Under the pieces are notes generated by a model that saw only the letters and a list, made by a program, of their open reading frames with translations, made no database searches and had not been told where the DNA came from. A stretch of DNA of 64,000 bases, taken from NCBI GenBank assembly GCA_021738565.1, contig JAIPBT010000001.1, forward strand, positions 87,015 through 151,014. Direction: 5' to 3'. A program made the position numbers and the translations under genes. This stretch comes from Bacteroidales bacterium. GTDB lineage: Bacteria > Bacteroidota > Bacteroidia > Bacteroidales > GCA-2748055. Shown piece by piece: positions 18,268-26,966 of this stretch. Position 1 is the stretch's first letter, and every line of letters begins with the position of its first letter.

Positions 18268-19545
18268 TTAATTAAACTTTTTATCTACCGGACAGTAATC
18301 CATACACCGGCCACAGCTGTAGCAATCTCCTTTATGGGGTTCATATCCTGTTCTTTTCCTGAGGAGGAACTGGTTCATGATCATGATTCCCAGTACCAGT
18401 CCCAGGTATCCGCCCAGGAACCATCCGCCCTTTTTGAATTTCATGCGTACCAGTGAAGCATTTTCCACAAGCTGGTCCATTGATTCACCAGATTCGAGGA
18501 AAGCTTGTATATCCAGGTTCTCTGTATCCTCCTTTAGCTCGGGGTGCGCGATGAGCAATTCAGAAAGGTATACGTCAGGGTGGGCCTTTGAAAGAAATAC
18601 ATGCGCCCCCGACACAGCTAATCCACCGGCAATGATCCAGATTGGTACGAGTAGGCCGAAGAGAATGTAATTCTTCATGGAACTCCTGACCGCGGCCTCT
18701 GTCCGTAGCTTTTCACTGGTCGGGGCCTCGATGGCATCGTAGGGACATGAATTTGAGCAAAGCTTACAATTGATGCATTCCGAAGGTGTAATGGTAAGGT
18801 GCTTGCCTGAAAAACGCGACATCCAGCTTAACAATACACCGTATGGACAAAAGATGCGGCAGTAAGGGCGGCCAAAGAACATGCCCAGCAAAAGGAATGC
18901 AATCCCCAGGACGATCATGGTGTAGGGTCCGTCCATCCTGAATATCCCCACAAACGGATCGTACCTGCAGATGATAAAATCGGTGCCGGTTGCAGCAAAA
19001 AGTACAGCAAGCCCGAGGTATACATGGGGTATGAATGAAAGTGTCTTCCTGACCCAGCTGGATACCGATACAGGCTGAATGGCGATCAGGTCCTGGATCG
19101 CTCCGAGCGGACAAGCTGCCGCACAAAAGGTCCTCCCATAGAACAATGCTGCAACCAATGGAATGAGGAAGAACAACAATACCGTAAGGGATATCTTGTA
19201 AGCCGGATCAAATATGGCCAGCGTGACATTCTGAATGGAACCGATCGGACAGATGCAGCCATTCCTGTAGAAACCAAAATAGACAAGGGTAAAAACCGAC
19301 AGCCAGAGAATTCCCCGCCTCGATCGCCTTTTAAAAATAAAATAGGAAGCAACTGCAAGTACAGCGATCAGGACCAGCACATCGAACCACTCCAGGGCTG
19401 CCGCCCTTGGTTCAGGGGTAGTTGTGTCGGGCTGCTCATAACCGCTCTCAAATTCAGGCTTTGGAAAACGCTGCTGTGCCTGCAGGGCAATGAATGTGAA
19501 GATCATCACCAAAAACAATCCGGTTTTAAAACTGATCTTTATCAT
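18268..19545 (-). CDS. NapH/NosR-like membrane polyferredoxin
   Basis: 425 residues from ATG 19545, whose ATGA overlaps the TGA of the upstream gene; longer in-frame starts would only duplicate upstream coding. A signal-like first helix (MIKISFKTGLFLVMIFTFIA) precedes four to five further helices carrying the NapH/NosR/CcoG signatures GCICPIGSIQN, CAAACPLGAIQDL and YCRIFCPYGVLLSW. Then follow ferredoxin motifs CINCKLCSNSCPYDAIEAP and, after a last helix, CYSCGRCMDYCPVDKKFN at the C-terminus. NapH-like proteins pass electrons between quinol or a cytosolic donor and periplasmic Fe-S proteins. The next gene upstream encodes just such a Tat ferredoxin, so the two form a NapGH-like pair. There is no nitrate or nitrous oxide reductase in the window. 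Confidence 0.85.
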   Translation of the reverse strand: MIKISFKTGLFLVMIFTFIALQAQQRFPKPEFESGYEQPDTTTPEPRAAALEWFDVLVLIAVLAVASYFIFKRRSRRGILWLSVFTLVYFGFYRNGCICPIGSIQNVTLAIFDPAYKISLTVLLFFLIPLVAALFYGRTFCAAACPLGAIQDLIAIQPVSVSSWVRKTLSFIPHVYLGLAVLFAATGTDFIICRYDPFVGIFRMDGPYTMIVLGIAFLLLGMFFGRPYCRIFCPYGVLLSWMSRFSGKHLTITPSECINCKLCSNSCPYDAIEAPTSEKLRTEAAVRSSMKNYILFGLLVPIWIIAGGLAVSGAHVFLSKAHPDVYLSELLIAHPELKEDTENLDIQAFLESGESMDQLVENASLVRMKFKKGGWFLGGYLGLVLGIMIMNQFLLRKRTGYEPHKGDCYSCGRCMDYCPVDKKFN

Positions 19546-20129
19546 ACCTGTGATGTCTCTTCGCCGTTTTGTGAAAAATCTCCCTTGATTATGTATGGCT
19601 CGCTGGCAGGAACCCTCTTTATTGCATCGGAAGGACAAACCCTCGCGATGGAACACTCATTGCAATTCACACAGATATTATGTCTGATCTGAAGATGCAA
19701 TGAGCCATTTCCGAAAGAGCTGCAGCCTTTCACGCATTTCGCACAGCCAATGCACAGGTCTTCATTTATGATGTATTCAAAATAGGGCTCTTCAATAAAC
19801 TTTCGCTCAATGGCAGCAGCCGGACAAAGTTGCTTTTCCGCACCCGTCTCAAGTTCCGTTACCCCGGGCTTGAAATATCCACCGCAAAGGTCACAGTATC
19901 CGCATAGATCATATGCATGGACACATTTGACTGCGGAGGGTGAAAGTACACAATCGGTGGCGCACCTGCCACACTGGGTGCACTTCAAAGGATCGACCTG
20001 CCAGACATATTTTTCGGAACCGGAATTTACAGCAGCAACGGTTCCAACCCCGGCAAGCGACAATCCCAGCGTAAGCCTGGCTCCCTTGTTGATGAATTCC
20101 CTCCTGTTGTAAGATCTATCCTTAGCCAT
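19542..20129 (-). CDS. NapG-like Tat-exported ferredoxin with about four [4Fe-4S] sites
   Basis: 195 residues from ATG 20129, chosen because it places a twin-arginine signal at the N-terminus (NRREFINKGARLTLGLSLAG, about residues 8-27). The mature part has CTQCGRCATDC, then CVHAYDLCGYCDLC with a later CPAAAI, then CIGCAKCVKGC and finally CVNCNECSIARVCPSDAI, a four-cluster arrangement close to NapG. Tat export means it folds with its clusters in the cytoplasm and works in the periplasm or at the outer face of the inner membrane. It overlaps the 65-residue gene upstream by 8 bases and the polyferredoxin gene downstream by 4, indicating tight co-expression. Confidence 0.87.
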   Translation of the reverse strand: MAKDRSYNRREFINKGARLTLGLSLAGVGTVAAVNSGSEKYVWQVDPLKCTQCGRCATDCVLSPSAVKCVHAYDLCGYCDLCGGYFKPGVTELETGAEKQLCPAAAIERKFIEEPYFEYIINEDLCIGCAKCVKGCSSFGNGSLHLQIRHNICVNCNECSIARVCPSDAIKRVPASEPYIIKGDFSQNGEETSQV

Positions 20130-20319
20130 TTTTTCTTTCCTTTTGTGCCTTCGGTAATTTGCAACCCGACAGAAGATTACACTGACTGCAACTGCCATTC
20201 AGACTGCAACTTGCGGAAAGGGTCACTTTCCCCTTGAACAAAAACACACCGGTCATGACCCCCATCGCTGTGAGAAGGGATGCCCGGGCAAGCGTTCTTA
20301 TGAAGTCTTTTCTTTCCAT
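20122..20319 (-). CDS. Small exported four-Cys protein, unknown function
   Basis: 65 residues from ATG 20319 (MERKDFIRTLARASLLTAMG). The N-terminus looks like a weak Tat or Sec signal-anchor: ERKDFIR resembles the SRRxFLK motif with Lys for one Arg, followed by a hydrophobic stretch TAMGVMTGVFLF. The short mature part has Cys spaced C-x5-C-x2-C-x5-C (CSLNGSCSQCNLLSGC), then a basic tail. Four Cys in 16 residues suggest one metal or Fe-S site or two disulfides. It lies between the NHL propeller and the Tat ferredoxin, overlapping the latter by 8 bases, so it is real and probably a small partner of the chain. I do not recognise the family. Confidence 0.7.
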   Translation of the reverse strand: MERKDFIRTLARASLLTAMGVMTGVFLFKGKVTLSASCSLNGSCSQCNLLSGCKLPKAQKERKNG

Positions 20320-20329
20320 GGAATAAAAG

Positions 20330-21295
20330 CTATAATTTTTCAAAAACCCGCACCATATTGCGGTCAAAATCCAGTGCATAAATGACATCATTCTCATCCA
20401 CCGCAACTTCCGGGGCCTGCCCCTCCTCCCTGAATTTCTCCGGTGGCGCCACCACTGAGATCATTTCTCCGGAACTGTCATATACCTTGATCCTTACAAG
20501 TCCCTTTTCACTCGTGACAAAGGATCCGTCAGACAGTGAAGTGATCTCTGCCGGATTGCAGCATCCCGAAAAACCCTCGATCGCCATTGATCCCTTTTGC
20601 CAGAATCCCCTCATCTCTCCTTCAGCCGAGTAGTTTTCAATGGCATGTTTGCCCGGGTTGACCACCCACAGTTCTCCATAGCTATTCACCACAAGATCGA
20701 AATTGGCGCTGGGGACAATAAAACCATGACCGGCAGCACTTTCTGCCTTTCCTTCAAATGCTCCAAGCAGGTTGCCGTTAAAGTCATACATAAGAACACG
20801 CCTGTTCCCTGCATCGGCAACATAAAGAATATGGTCACTTGCGCCAAGCGATGTGAATGTACAGTTCCTTCCCGGCGTATCCCACCTGCTGATCAGCTCC
20901 CCTTTCTTCGTGAACTTCTTAACATGATCCTCACAGGCCACAAACACTGCTTCAGAAGTCACCTCCAATGCCATAACCATGTCACTTTCTCCGGTGGAAA
21001 CTTTCATTTTCTGTGTCCCCCCGGTTGTGATCGACTGGATTGTTTTATCCCCTGCCAGCCAAATGATGCCGTCGATGATGTCGATCGCACGTGGTTCGTA
21101 ATTCCTTACGGGAAAATTTTTCGTTTCCCTGTATCCGATCAAAAACGGGTCCACAGTTTTGTATTCATCAATGTTGTATTCGTAGGGGTTGTCCCCCAGT
21201 TTGTCGGGCTTTTTGCCCGTAAAGTCAAGGACGATCACTGTTATTATTGCGGCGACCACCAGGATGATAATGAAAGAAAGGCTTCTCTTTTTCAT
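20330..21295 (-). CDS. Membrane-anchored NHL/6-bladed beta-propeller protein
   Basis: 321 residues with one N-terminal membrane helix (about 7-25) and a periplasmic six-bladed NHL-type propeller: PRAIDIIDGIIWLAGD, SLGASDHILYVADAGNRRV, NFDLVVNSYGELWVVNPGKH and PEVAVDENDVIYALDFDRN are blade strands. The pattern LYVADAGNRRVLMYDFNGNL is the typical NHL repeat. A Cys pair occurs in FSGCCNPAEIT (about residue 240), unusual for this fold and possibly a redox or metal site. It is 10 bases upstream of the four-Cys gene and 7 bases downstream of the next propeller gene. Confidence 0.8.
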   Translation of the reverse strand: MKKRSLSFIIILVVAAIITVIVLDFTGKKPDKLGDNPYEYNIDEYKTVDPFLIGYRETKNFPVRNYEPRAIDIIDGIIWLAGDKTIQSITTGGTQKMKVSTGESDMVMALEVTSEAVFVACEDHVKKFTKKGELISRWDTPGRNCTFTSLGASDHILYVADAGNRRVLMYDFNGNLLGAFEGKAESAAGHGFIVPSANFDLVVNSYGELWVVNPGKHAIENYSAEGEMRGFWQKGSMAIEGFSGCCNPAEITSLSDGSFVTSEKGLVRIKVYDSSGEMISVVAPPEKFREEGQAPEVAVDENDVIYALDFDRNMVRVFEKL

Positions 21296-21302
21296 AAGTC
21301 TT

Positions 21303-22736
21303 TTAATTTCGATTCAATGCCATATCCAGGCATACCATGGTCTCAGAATCACGCAGGACCATATATCCATCAGCCACAGCGATAGGGGCCCATGCATCCG
21401 CACCGTCCTCAATGACCCTGTAGCTGTCGATCTGGATATATTGACTAACAGATGGCCTTGCAATTGTAAGCGTGCCATCATCACTTAATATAAAGAGTTT
21501 GTTGTCGGCGATTATATAGGGACCAAGTCCGAACCTCACGGTCTGTCCGCTGGACCATACCACTTTTGTAAAATCATCCGGATGAACACAAACAAGTTCA
21601 TTCCTGAGGGGTCCGGCATCCTTGGGCAGGATACCCAGCAAGTGTCCTTCGAAGACCACGGGGGTCTGTTGCTCACATGCCAGTCCCTCCTTCGGACTGT
21701 ATTCCTGTAAAACCTCGGCATGGAAGGTCTCTCCTTCCTTTACTAATTGAAGGACCATGCTGCCTGCTCCATACCCGGCCGTAAGGAATATCTTTCCATC
21801 GGGAAGACATACAGGTGAGGGGGCAACAACATTGTGTTTCCATTCGGGTGCAGTCCACAACAGCTTACCGGCATCCCTTCCATCCGCTGCCACTCCAAAA
21901 GCGCCTCCTATGGCACTGTATACGTACATTTTTACTCCTTCAAATTCAAACGGCATAATGGATGAATGTGACATACCCCACTGCTGCTCATTGGGCGTTC
22001 TCCAGGCGATCTCACCTGTTTTGCAATCCACTGCAACAAGCAGGTTCTTTCCCCCGGTGGCAATGATGGCCATCCCGTTGTCGATCAAGGGACACTGACC
22101 CGTATACCAGAAGGGAATCTCAGAATCATAATCCTGTTCAACATTCAATCCCCACCTGAAGTCGCCATCCTCCCTGTCTACACACATAACATGGCCCCGG
22201 GGACCAATGGTGACGATATATTCATCCGTAACGGCAGGCACGGTCCTTGACATCCCGTGGTTTCTTTTAACCGGGATCTTGTACCACCTTCTCCATAATT
22301 CCGTCCCGGTTACAAGGTTGAAACACCGCAGCATATCCGACCTGATCTCCTCGTTATAATCAAGTACATATACCTTCCCCTCGTAAATGGCTGCTCCGGC
22401 GTGCCCTTCTCCGAGATCGACCTCCCACAATTGGGTCGGTCCCTCTTCGGGGAATTCATCCATTAGCCGCACTCCGGAACGGCTTATATTATCAAAATAC
22501 TCACCACGGAACCGCGGCCAGGTCCCCTCAAGGACTGACTTCCTGCGTTCAAAACTTTCAAAGAACTCACCGATATTGATATCAAGGTTCACCTCCACCC
22601 CTTCACCCCTGTTATCCATTCCGGGAACACTTTCAACGAGATCCCGGTAAGGATCCTTCGTGATCCACCATGCAATTGATATGAATCCTGCAAAGATCAG
22701 CAGCCAGGGAATGTATATGTCGGGTTTAATTCTCAT
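21303..22736 (-). CDS. Membrane-anchored PQQ-like beta-propeller protein (operon copy 3)
   Basis: 477 residues. One signal-anchor helix (about 8-26, IYIPWLLIFAGFISIAWWI) is followed by a 60-residue linker and a propeller opening with TWPRFRGEYFDNISRSG and repeats such as CFNLVTGTELWRRWYK, CVDREDGDFRWGLN, AVDCKTGEIAWRTP and GRDAGKLLWTAPEWKH. WPRFRG...N...SG is the opening seen in many Pfam PQQ-like proteins of Bacteroidota and Planctomycetota. No CxxCH motif. It follows the next propeller gene upstream by 73 bases and precedes the NHL gene by 7. Confidence 0.8.
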   Translation of the reverse strand: MRIKPDIYIPWLLIFAGFISIAWWITKDPYRDLVESVPGMDNRGEGVEVNLDINIGEFFESFERRKSVLEGTWPRFRGEYFDNISRSGVRLMDEFPEEGPTQLWEVDLGEGHAGAAIYEGKVYVLDYNEEIRSDMLRCFNLVTGTELWRRWYKIPVKRNHGMSRTVPAVTDEYIVTIGPRGHVMCVDREDGDFRWGLNVEQDYDSEIPFWYTGQCPLIDNGMAIIATGGKNLLVAVDCKTGEIAWRTPNEQQWGMSHSSIMPFEFEGVKMYVYSAIGGAFGVAADGRDAGKLLWTAPEWKHNVVAPSPVCLPDGKIFLTAGYGAGSMVLQLVKEGETFHAEVLQEYSPKEGLACEQQTPVVFEGHLLGILPKDAGPLRNELVCVHPDDFTKVVWSSGQTVRFGLGPYIIADNKLFILSDDGTLTIARPSVSQYIQIDSYRVIEDGADAWAPIAVADGYMVLRDSETMVCLDMALNRN

Positions 22737-22809
22737 CGTGGTTCATGTTCACCGGATATATTATCTGATCAGGGCAACGAGGCCCGTTGTTTGTGTTTCT
22801 AATACTTCT

Positions 22810-24066
22810 TTAATCCGCAGCTATATCATAGACCAGGAGCACATCGTGGTGGCGCAGGAACAATTTCTTGTCGTAGATGGAAGGATGTGCCCACCTTGGT
22901 CCGCGGCCATCATCCACACTAAAAGAACCCTTAACAAAGAATCCTTCCGGCGAGGGTTCCACCAGTGCCGTATAGCCCTGTTTCTCCTCAAAAACATAGA
23001 ACATTCCATCTGCATAGATCATGGCACCTTTGTTGTGCCATTTCTCCTCGTACATAACCTCCCCAGTATCCCAGTCAAGGCAAACCCAGTTTCCGTTCCC
23101 GTTATTCAGCCAGTTGGATCCGTAAAGGTAACCATCCAGGTACACCATGCCGCCATGGTGATTATCCAATACATCGCTGGTCCATTTTACCGAAGCAGAC
23201 CGGCAATCGTCCGACAGGCTTACCATAAGGGCCTGGTCATCGTAACCGCTGGAAACAAAAATTTCTCCGTCATGATAAACAGGCGTATTGGTACTGATGC
23301 GTTTGCCCTTTTCCGTATATTCGGTCACAATATCCAGCACCCAGAAGATCTCTCCTGTAGAAGGATCGATCCCCACAAGGTCCTCGGAAGTGGTTGCTAT
23401 GATCAGTTCAACTCCATTGTATTCGATCATCAATGGTGAAACGTAGGACCTTACGCCTCCCACACTTTTAGTTTCCCATATCACCGAACCGTCATCCTTA
23501 TCCAGTGCCACCATCACCGTTTGCTCTCCTACCGGGGATGAAATGACCGCATCTTCTGTCAGAAGAACCGATTCGGCCATTCCCCAGCGATGGAACCCTG
23601 CATCATAGGCCTTATGTGTGTTCTGAGACCAAAGAATATGCCCTGTCTCTGCATCAATGCAATTCACTGTCCCCATTGCACCTGTAATATATATCCTGCC
23701 TTCTTCAATGGCAGGAGTATTGCGCGTCTCCTGGAACGACTCCATCCAGGGCCTTCCGTAAATGGTCTCCCATAAAACATCCCCGTTTAAATTCAGGGCT
23801 GTGATCACCTCAAGTGTATCCCTTCTTCCTGTCACATAAATGATCCCATCGTAAAGAACCGGAGTAGAATAACCACCTCCCAATCCCTCCTTCTTCAATA
23901 CCAGTTCCGGTCCGCCCTCCGGCCACTCTTTCAACAACCCGGTATCCGGGTATTTTCCATCGCGGTCGGGGCCCCTCCACTGTACCGGCTGTCCCGTAAG
24001 ATCCAAAGTGCCCGTCAGAAGGATCACAATAATAACCAACATCAAATTTTTGTTCATATACTTCAT
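22810..24066 (-). CDS. Exported PQQ-like beta-propeller protein (operon copy 4)
   Basis: 418 residues with a signal peptide ending near LTGTLDLTGQ; ATG 24066 or the in-frame ATG 24057 could be the start. The mature protein begins QWRGPDRDGKYPDTGLLKEW, the same opening as the next two upstream genes (copies 5 and 6), and continues with ALNLNGDVLWETI, CIDAETGHILWSQN, ALDKDDGSVIWETK, GIDPSTGEIFWVLD and CLDWDTGEVMYEEK. It ends HHDVLLVYDIAAD. The three genes are clearly tandem paralogs. Soluble periplasmic propeller; ligand unknown. Confidence 0.8.
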   Translation of the reverse strand: MKYMNKNLMLVIIVILLTGTLDLTGQPVQWRGPDRDGKYPDTGLLKEWPEGGPELVLKKEGLGGGYSTPVLYDGIIYVTGRRDTLEVITALNLNGDVLWETIYGRPWMESFQETRNTPAIEEGRIYITGAMGTVNCIDAETGHILWSQNTHKAYDAGFHRWGMAESVLLTEDAVISSPVGEQTVMVALDKDDGSVIWETKSVGGVRSYVSPLMIEYNGVELIIATTSEDLVGIDPSTGEIFWVLDIVTEYTEKGKRISTNTPVYHDGEIFVSSGYDDQALMVSLSDDCRSASVKWTSDVLDNHHGGMVYLDGYLYGSNWLNNGNGNWVCLDWDTGEVMYEEKWHNKGAMIYADGMFYVFEEKQGYTALVEPSPEGFFVKGSFSVDDGRGPRWAHPSIYDKKLFLRHHDVLLVYDIAAD

Positions 24067-24144
24067 TATTTAATCTTTCAAATTTACCAAATTAATCCTG
24101 CATGTATTATGGTTGAATTAGCCGGTTCGATGTCCGGGTCATGC

Positions 24145-25386
24145 TCAGTTTTTCAAATTATATGCTATGAGCACATCGCCATGACGAACCAGCAACATCC
24201 CGTTATAAATTGAAGGCCTTGCCCAGAAAGGTCCCCTTCCACCTTTTATTTTAAATGAGCTGATAATATCCAGACCATTTTCGTCGGCATGCGCCAGTGC
24301 CATGTTGCCCCCCTTTTCATCGATCATATAAAGCATCCCGTCAGCCGAGATAACCGGCCCCTTGTTTTCCCATTCCTCTACCCACATGATCTCCCCGGTT
24401 TCCCATCGCATACAAACCCATTTCCCGAAATTCCGGGTCAGAAAATTGGAGCCGTACACGAAATCTTCCAGTTTTATCAGCCCGTGGTTCTGGTTATCAA
24501 GTGTAACACAATCGTATTTTTCTGTTACTGAATTACCATCTTCAGATACTTCCAGCATCACTGAAGGAACATCCCACCCATCCGATATGAATATCTCATT
24601 TCCAAGGGTCAGCGGTGAATTGGCCAGTATGGTTACATTTTCACCCTTGTCAGACAAATGGTGGTAATGGTGGGTCCATTTTATTTCACCGGTCTCAGTA
24701 TCCACTCCCATCACATGCGTGCGATTCATGGCGATAACCTGCCGAAGTCCCAGGGAGTCATCCTCAAGCAATACAGGAGATCCATTTGAACGCTCGGTAC
24801 CAAGCGGTTCTGATTTCCACGCCGTTTGCCCGGTAAGCTTATCCAGGGCAATCACTGTTGTCTCACTCCCTCCCGGTGTAACGATGATCTTATCATCCAC
24901 CATCAGCAATGATTCAGAAACACCGAACATATCCCAATGACTTTTGAACCTTTCGTGGATATCCACATTCCATAGAATATCCCCCGTAACTGCTTCAAAA
25001 CAAACCAGATTATCCTTGCCACTTAGCACGTAAACCTTTCCGTCATCTACCAGGGGAGTACACCTGCTGTCGGGTATCGACTGGTCCCATGACCTGCCAA
25101 AAGATCGCTGCCAGTCAATATTTCCGTTTAGATCCAGGCATGAAAGCATATCCAGTGAATCGATCATCCCTGTTACAAAAATGTGCCTTTCTGTGGCAAC
25201 TGCAGACGAATATCCCCTTCCAATACCGCTGGCCTGGAAACTGATAGCGGGACCATTGACCGGCCAGGTTTTAAGCAAACCTGTATCCGGGAATACCCCA
25301 CTCCTGTAAGGTCCCCTCCACTGGGCTTCCTGACTGTGGCAAACCACAAAGAGAAATACTGCAAAAAAGACAAGAATTATTCTCAT
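24145..25386 (-). CDS. Exported PQQ-like beta-propeller protein (operon copy 5)
   Basis: 413 residues; signal peptide MRIILVFFAVFLFVVCHSQ. The mature start AQWRGPYRSGVFPDTGLLKT and internal blades (CLDLNGNIDWQRS, CFEAVTGDILWNVD, ALDKLTGQTAWKSE, GVDTETGEIKWTHH, CMRWETGEIMWVEE) align one to one with copies 4 and 6, and the ends also match (RHGDVLIAYNLKN). It is 5 bases downstream of copy 6, so translated with it. The Cys in VVCHSQ could make it a lipoprotein, but the lipobox is poor. Confidence 0.8.
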   Translation of the reverse strand: MRIILVFFAVFLFVVCHSQEAQWRGPYRSGVFPDTGLLKTWPVNGPAISFQASGIGRGYSSAVATERHIFVTGMIDSLDMLSCLDLNGNIDWQRSFGRSWDQSIPDSRCTPLVDDGKVYVLSGKDNLVCFEAVTGDILWNVDIHERFKSHWDMFGVSESLLMVDDKIIVTPGGSETTVIALDKLTGQTAWKSEPLGTERSNGSPVLLEDDSLGLRQVIAMNRTHVMGVDTETGEIKWTHHYHHLSDKGENVTILANSPLTLGNEIFISDGWDVPSVMLEVSEDGNSVTEKYDCVTLDNQNHGLIKLEDFVYGSNFLTRNFGKWVCMRWETGEIMWVEEWENKGPVISADGMLYMIDEKGGNMALAHADENGLDIISSFKIKGGRGPFWARPSIYNGMLLVRHGDVLIAYNLKN

Positions 25387-25391
25387 GTTTG

Positions 25392-26594
25392 TTATTTGAT
25401 TCTGTAAGCGATCAAAGCCTGCCCGTGGCGCAGGTAAAGTATTCCCTCATGGATCACGGGGTGGGCCCAGTGCTGCTCGGATCCCTTTGTTACCCGTGTT
25501 TCGCTGACAAGGTCAAATTTCTCCGGGGTGACATTCACAAGGGCAAGTTCGCCCCTGTCAGAATAACAGTATAATTTTCCATCTGCCGCGATCACTACTC
25601 CCTTGCCGATCTCCTGGCTTGTGTACATATCCTCTCCTGTCTTCCAATCGACGCATCTCATGTCCCTGGCATAATCGCCCGACCCGTAAATGTACCCATC
25701 GATCAGAACAGCTCCCCCCATCCTGCTGTCAAGCGGATTGCTCCATACATGTTCTATGGCGCTGCCGTCATCACTTAATTCAAGTTTACCAGCTCCCTGA
25801 CCGTAACCGCTGAAAAAGAAGAGGCCGCCATCGTGATAGATCGGGGTATTGGCATGTACCGAAAACTTGTTGGGGTGCTTGTGAGACCAGAGCATCTCTC
25901 CGGTTTCTGCATCAAATCCCATAAGGAACGATTCTGAATGGGTGGCCAGTATTTTCCTTCCATTATGGACAAACAGCAATGGAGTGCAATATGCAGTGAG
26001 CTCTCCTTTGCCAGTGCTGCTCCATATCATCTCCCCGGTGTGCCTGTTGAAGGCCGCAAAATTATGCTTTTTACCGCCGGGTGTGGCATAGATAATATCC
26101 CCGTCGACCACCGGTGTTTCGTTGTATCCCCAGCTTAAAACTTCACCTCCCAGGTTATATACCATATCAATTTCCCAGACCTTCTCACCGTTTTTATCAT
26201 TGAAACAGGTCAGTTTACCATGACCACTTACAAGATAGACCCGGTCGCCCACAACCACGGGCGTTCCCCTTGTTCCGTACCAGCTCTTGCTGAATTCAGG
26301 TCCGTATGCTTTTTTGTATACCAGTTCACCGCCCTTGGTAAATTTAAAAAGATAGCCGGTTTCATCGATCATGCCCGAAGTATAGATATTGCCACCTGAT
26401 ATTGCCACGGAAGAATGGCCCTGTCCAAGTGCCTCGTATGACCAGATTATTTCAGGTCCGTCTTCAGGCCATTCATCAAGCAGACCGGTTTCATTGTATA
26501 TGCCACCGGTTCCATTGCGCCAAGCCGTTGGTTCCTGGGCATTGGCGAATGTTCCGATCAAGAACATGACAATGATTAATAATTTAATTTTCAT
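25392..26594 (-). CDS. Exported PQQ-like beta-propeller protein (operon copy 6, first gene)
   Basis: 400 residues; signal peptide MKIKLLIIVMFLIGTFANA before QEPTAWRNGTGGIYNETGLL. It has the blades CFNDKNGEKVWEID, AFNRHTGEMIWSST, GFDAETGEMLWSHK and CVDWKTGEDMYTSQ and ends RHGQALIAYRIK like copies 4 and 5. It is the promoter-proximal gene of the 13-gene operon. Among the three paralogs it differs most at the opening (WRNGTGG for WRGPxRxG). Confidence 0.8.
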   Translation of the reverse strand: MKIKLLIIVMFLIGTFANAQEPTAWRNGTGGIYNETGLLDEWPEDGPEIIWSYEALGQGHSSVAISGGNIYTSGMIDETGYLFKFTKGGELVYKKAYGPEFSKSWYGTRGTPVVVGDRVYLVSGHGKLTCFNDKNGEKVWEIDMVYNLGGEVLSWGYNETPVVDGDIIYATPGGKKHNFAAFNRHTGEMIWSSTGKGELTAYCTPLLFVHNGRKILATHSESFLMGFDAETGEMLWSHKHPNKFSVHANTPIYHDGGLFFFSGYGQGAGKLELSDDGSAIEHVWSNPLDSRMGGAVLIDGYIYGSGDYARDMRCVDWKTGEDMYTSQEIGKGVVIAADGKLYCYSDRGELALVNVTPEKFDLVSETRVTKGSEQHWAHPVIHEGILYLRHGQALIAYRIK

Positions 26595-26966
26595 GGTTTT
26601 AGAATAATTTTCTATTTCGAAATGGACTGCCGAATTCCATTGTCAGTGAAACACAATATTTTAAAACCCCAAAGATATTATTTCGCCCCCTCAATAAGCC
26701 TTTTAAATTTCCATTTCAAAGTAATTCATAATTATTCTAATTAAACGATATAACTCCCTGTATTATTGTTCGTTATATCAGATTTCATAGTTAGATTTAT
26801 TCAACTCCTTCTCTATGGGAAGGAAAAATCAGCTGCATCCGGTCTGCGGAATGATTTTGGGCAGGAAATCCGGCTGGAAAAAATGAATAATGTGCCGGCA
26901 CATCATCTCAAACTCCTCCATCATATTTTTAAAATTTTTCATACCTTAGTGACAAATCAAATCGTC
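26595..26966. other. Divergent intergenic region, operon versus Tat aldo/keto reductase
   Basis: 372 bases, AT-rich, with the -7 box described separately. The plus-strand side is open in frame upstream of ATG 26967 (back to a TTG at 26766), but that stretch has no protein-like composition and would bury the Tat signal. No other element is visible. Confidence 0.4.
26670..26677 (-). promoter_or_regulatory. Candidate -7 box of the propeller/redox operon
   Basis: Read on the minus strand, the bases are TATCTTTG, a perfect TAnnTTTG box, 75 bases upstream of ATG 26594. A TTG occurs 14 bases further upstream (26692-26694), shorter than the usual 19-21 spacing, so the -33 element is uncertain. Confidence 0.4.

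Noticed and set aside
11255..26594. c-type cytochrome (CxxCH) motifs in the propeller and ferredoxin genes.
   Set aside because: None found by reading; Cys pairs such as GCCNP in the NHL protein lack the His. So the propellers are not called quinohemoproteins.
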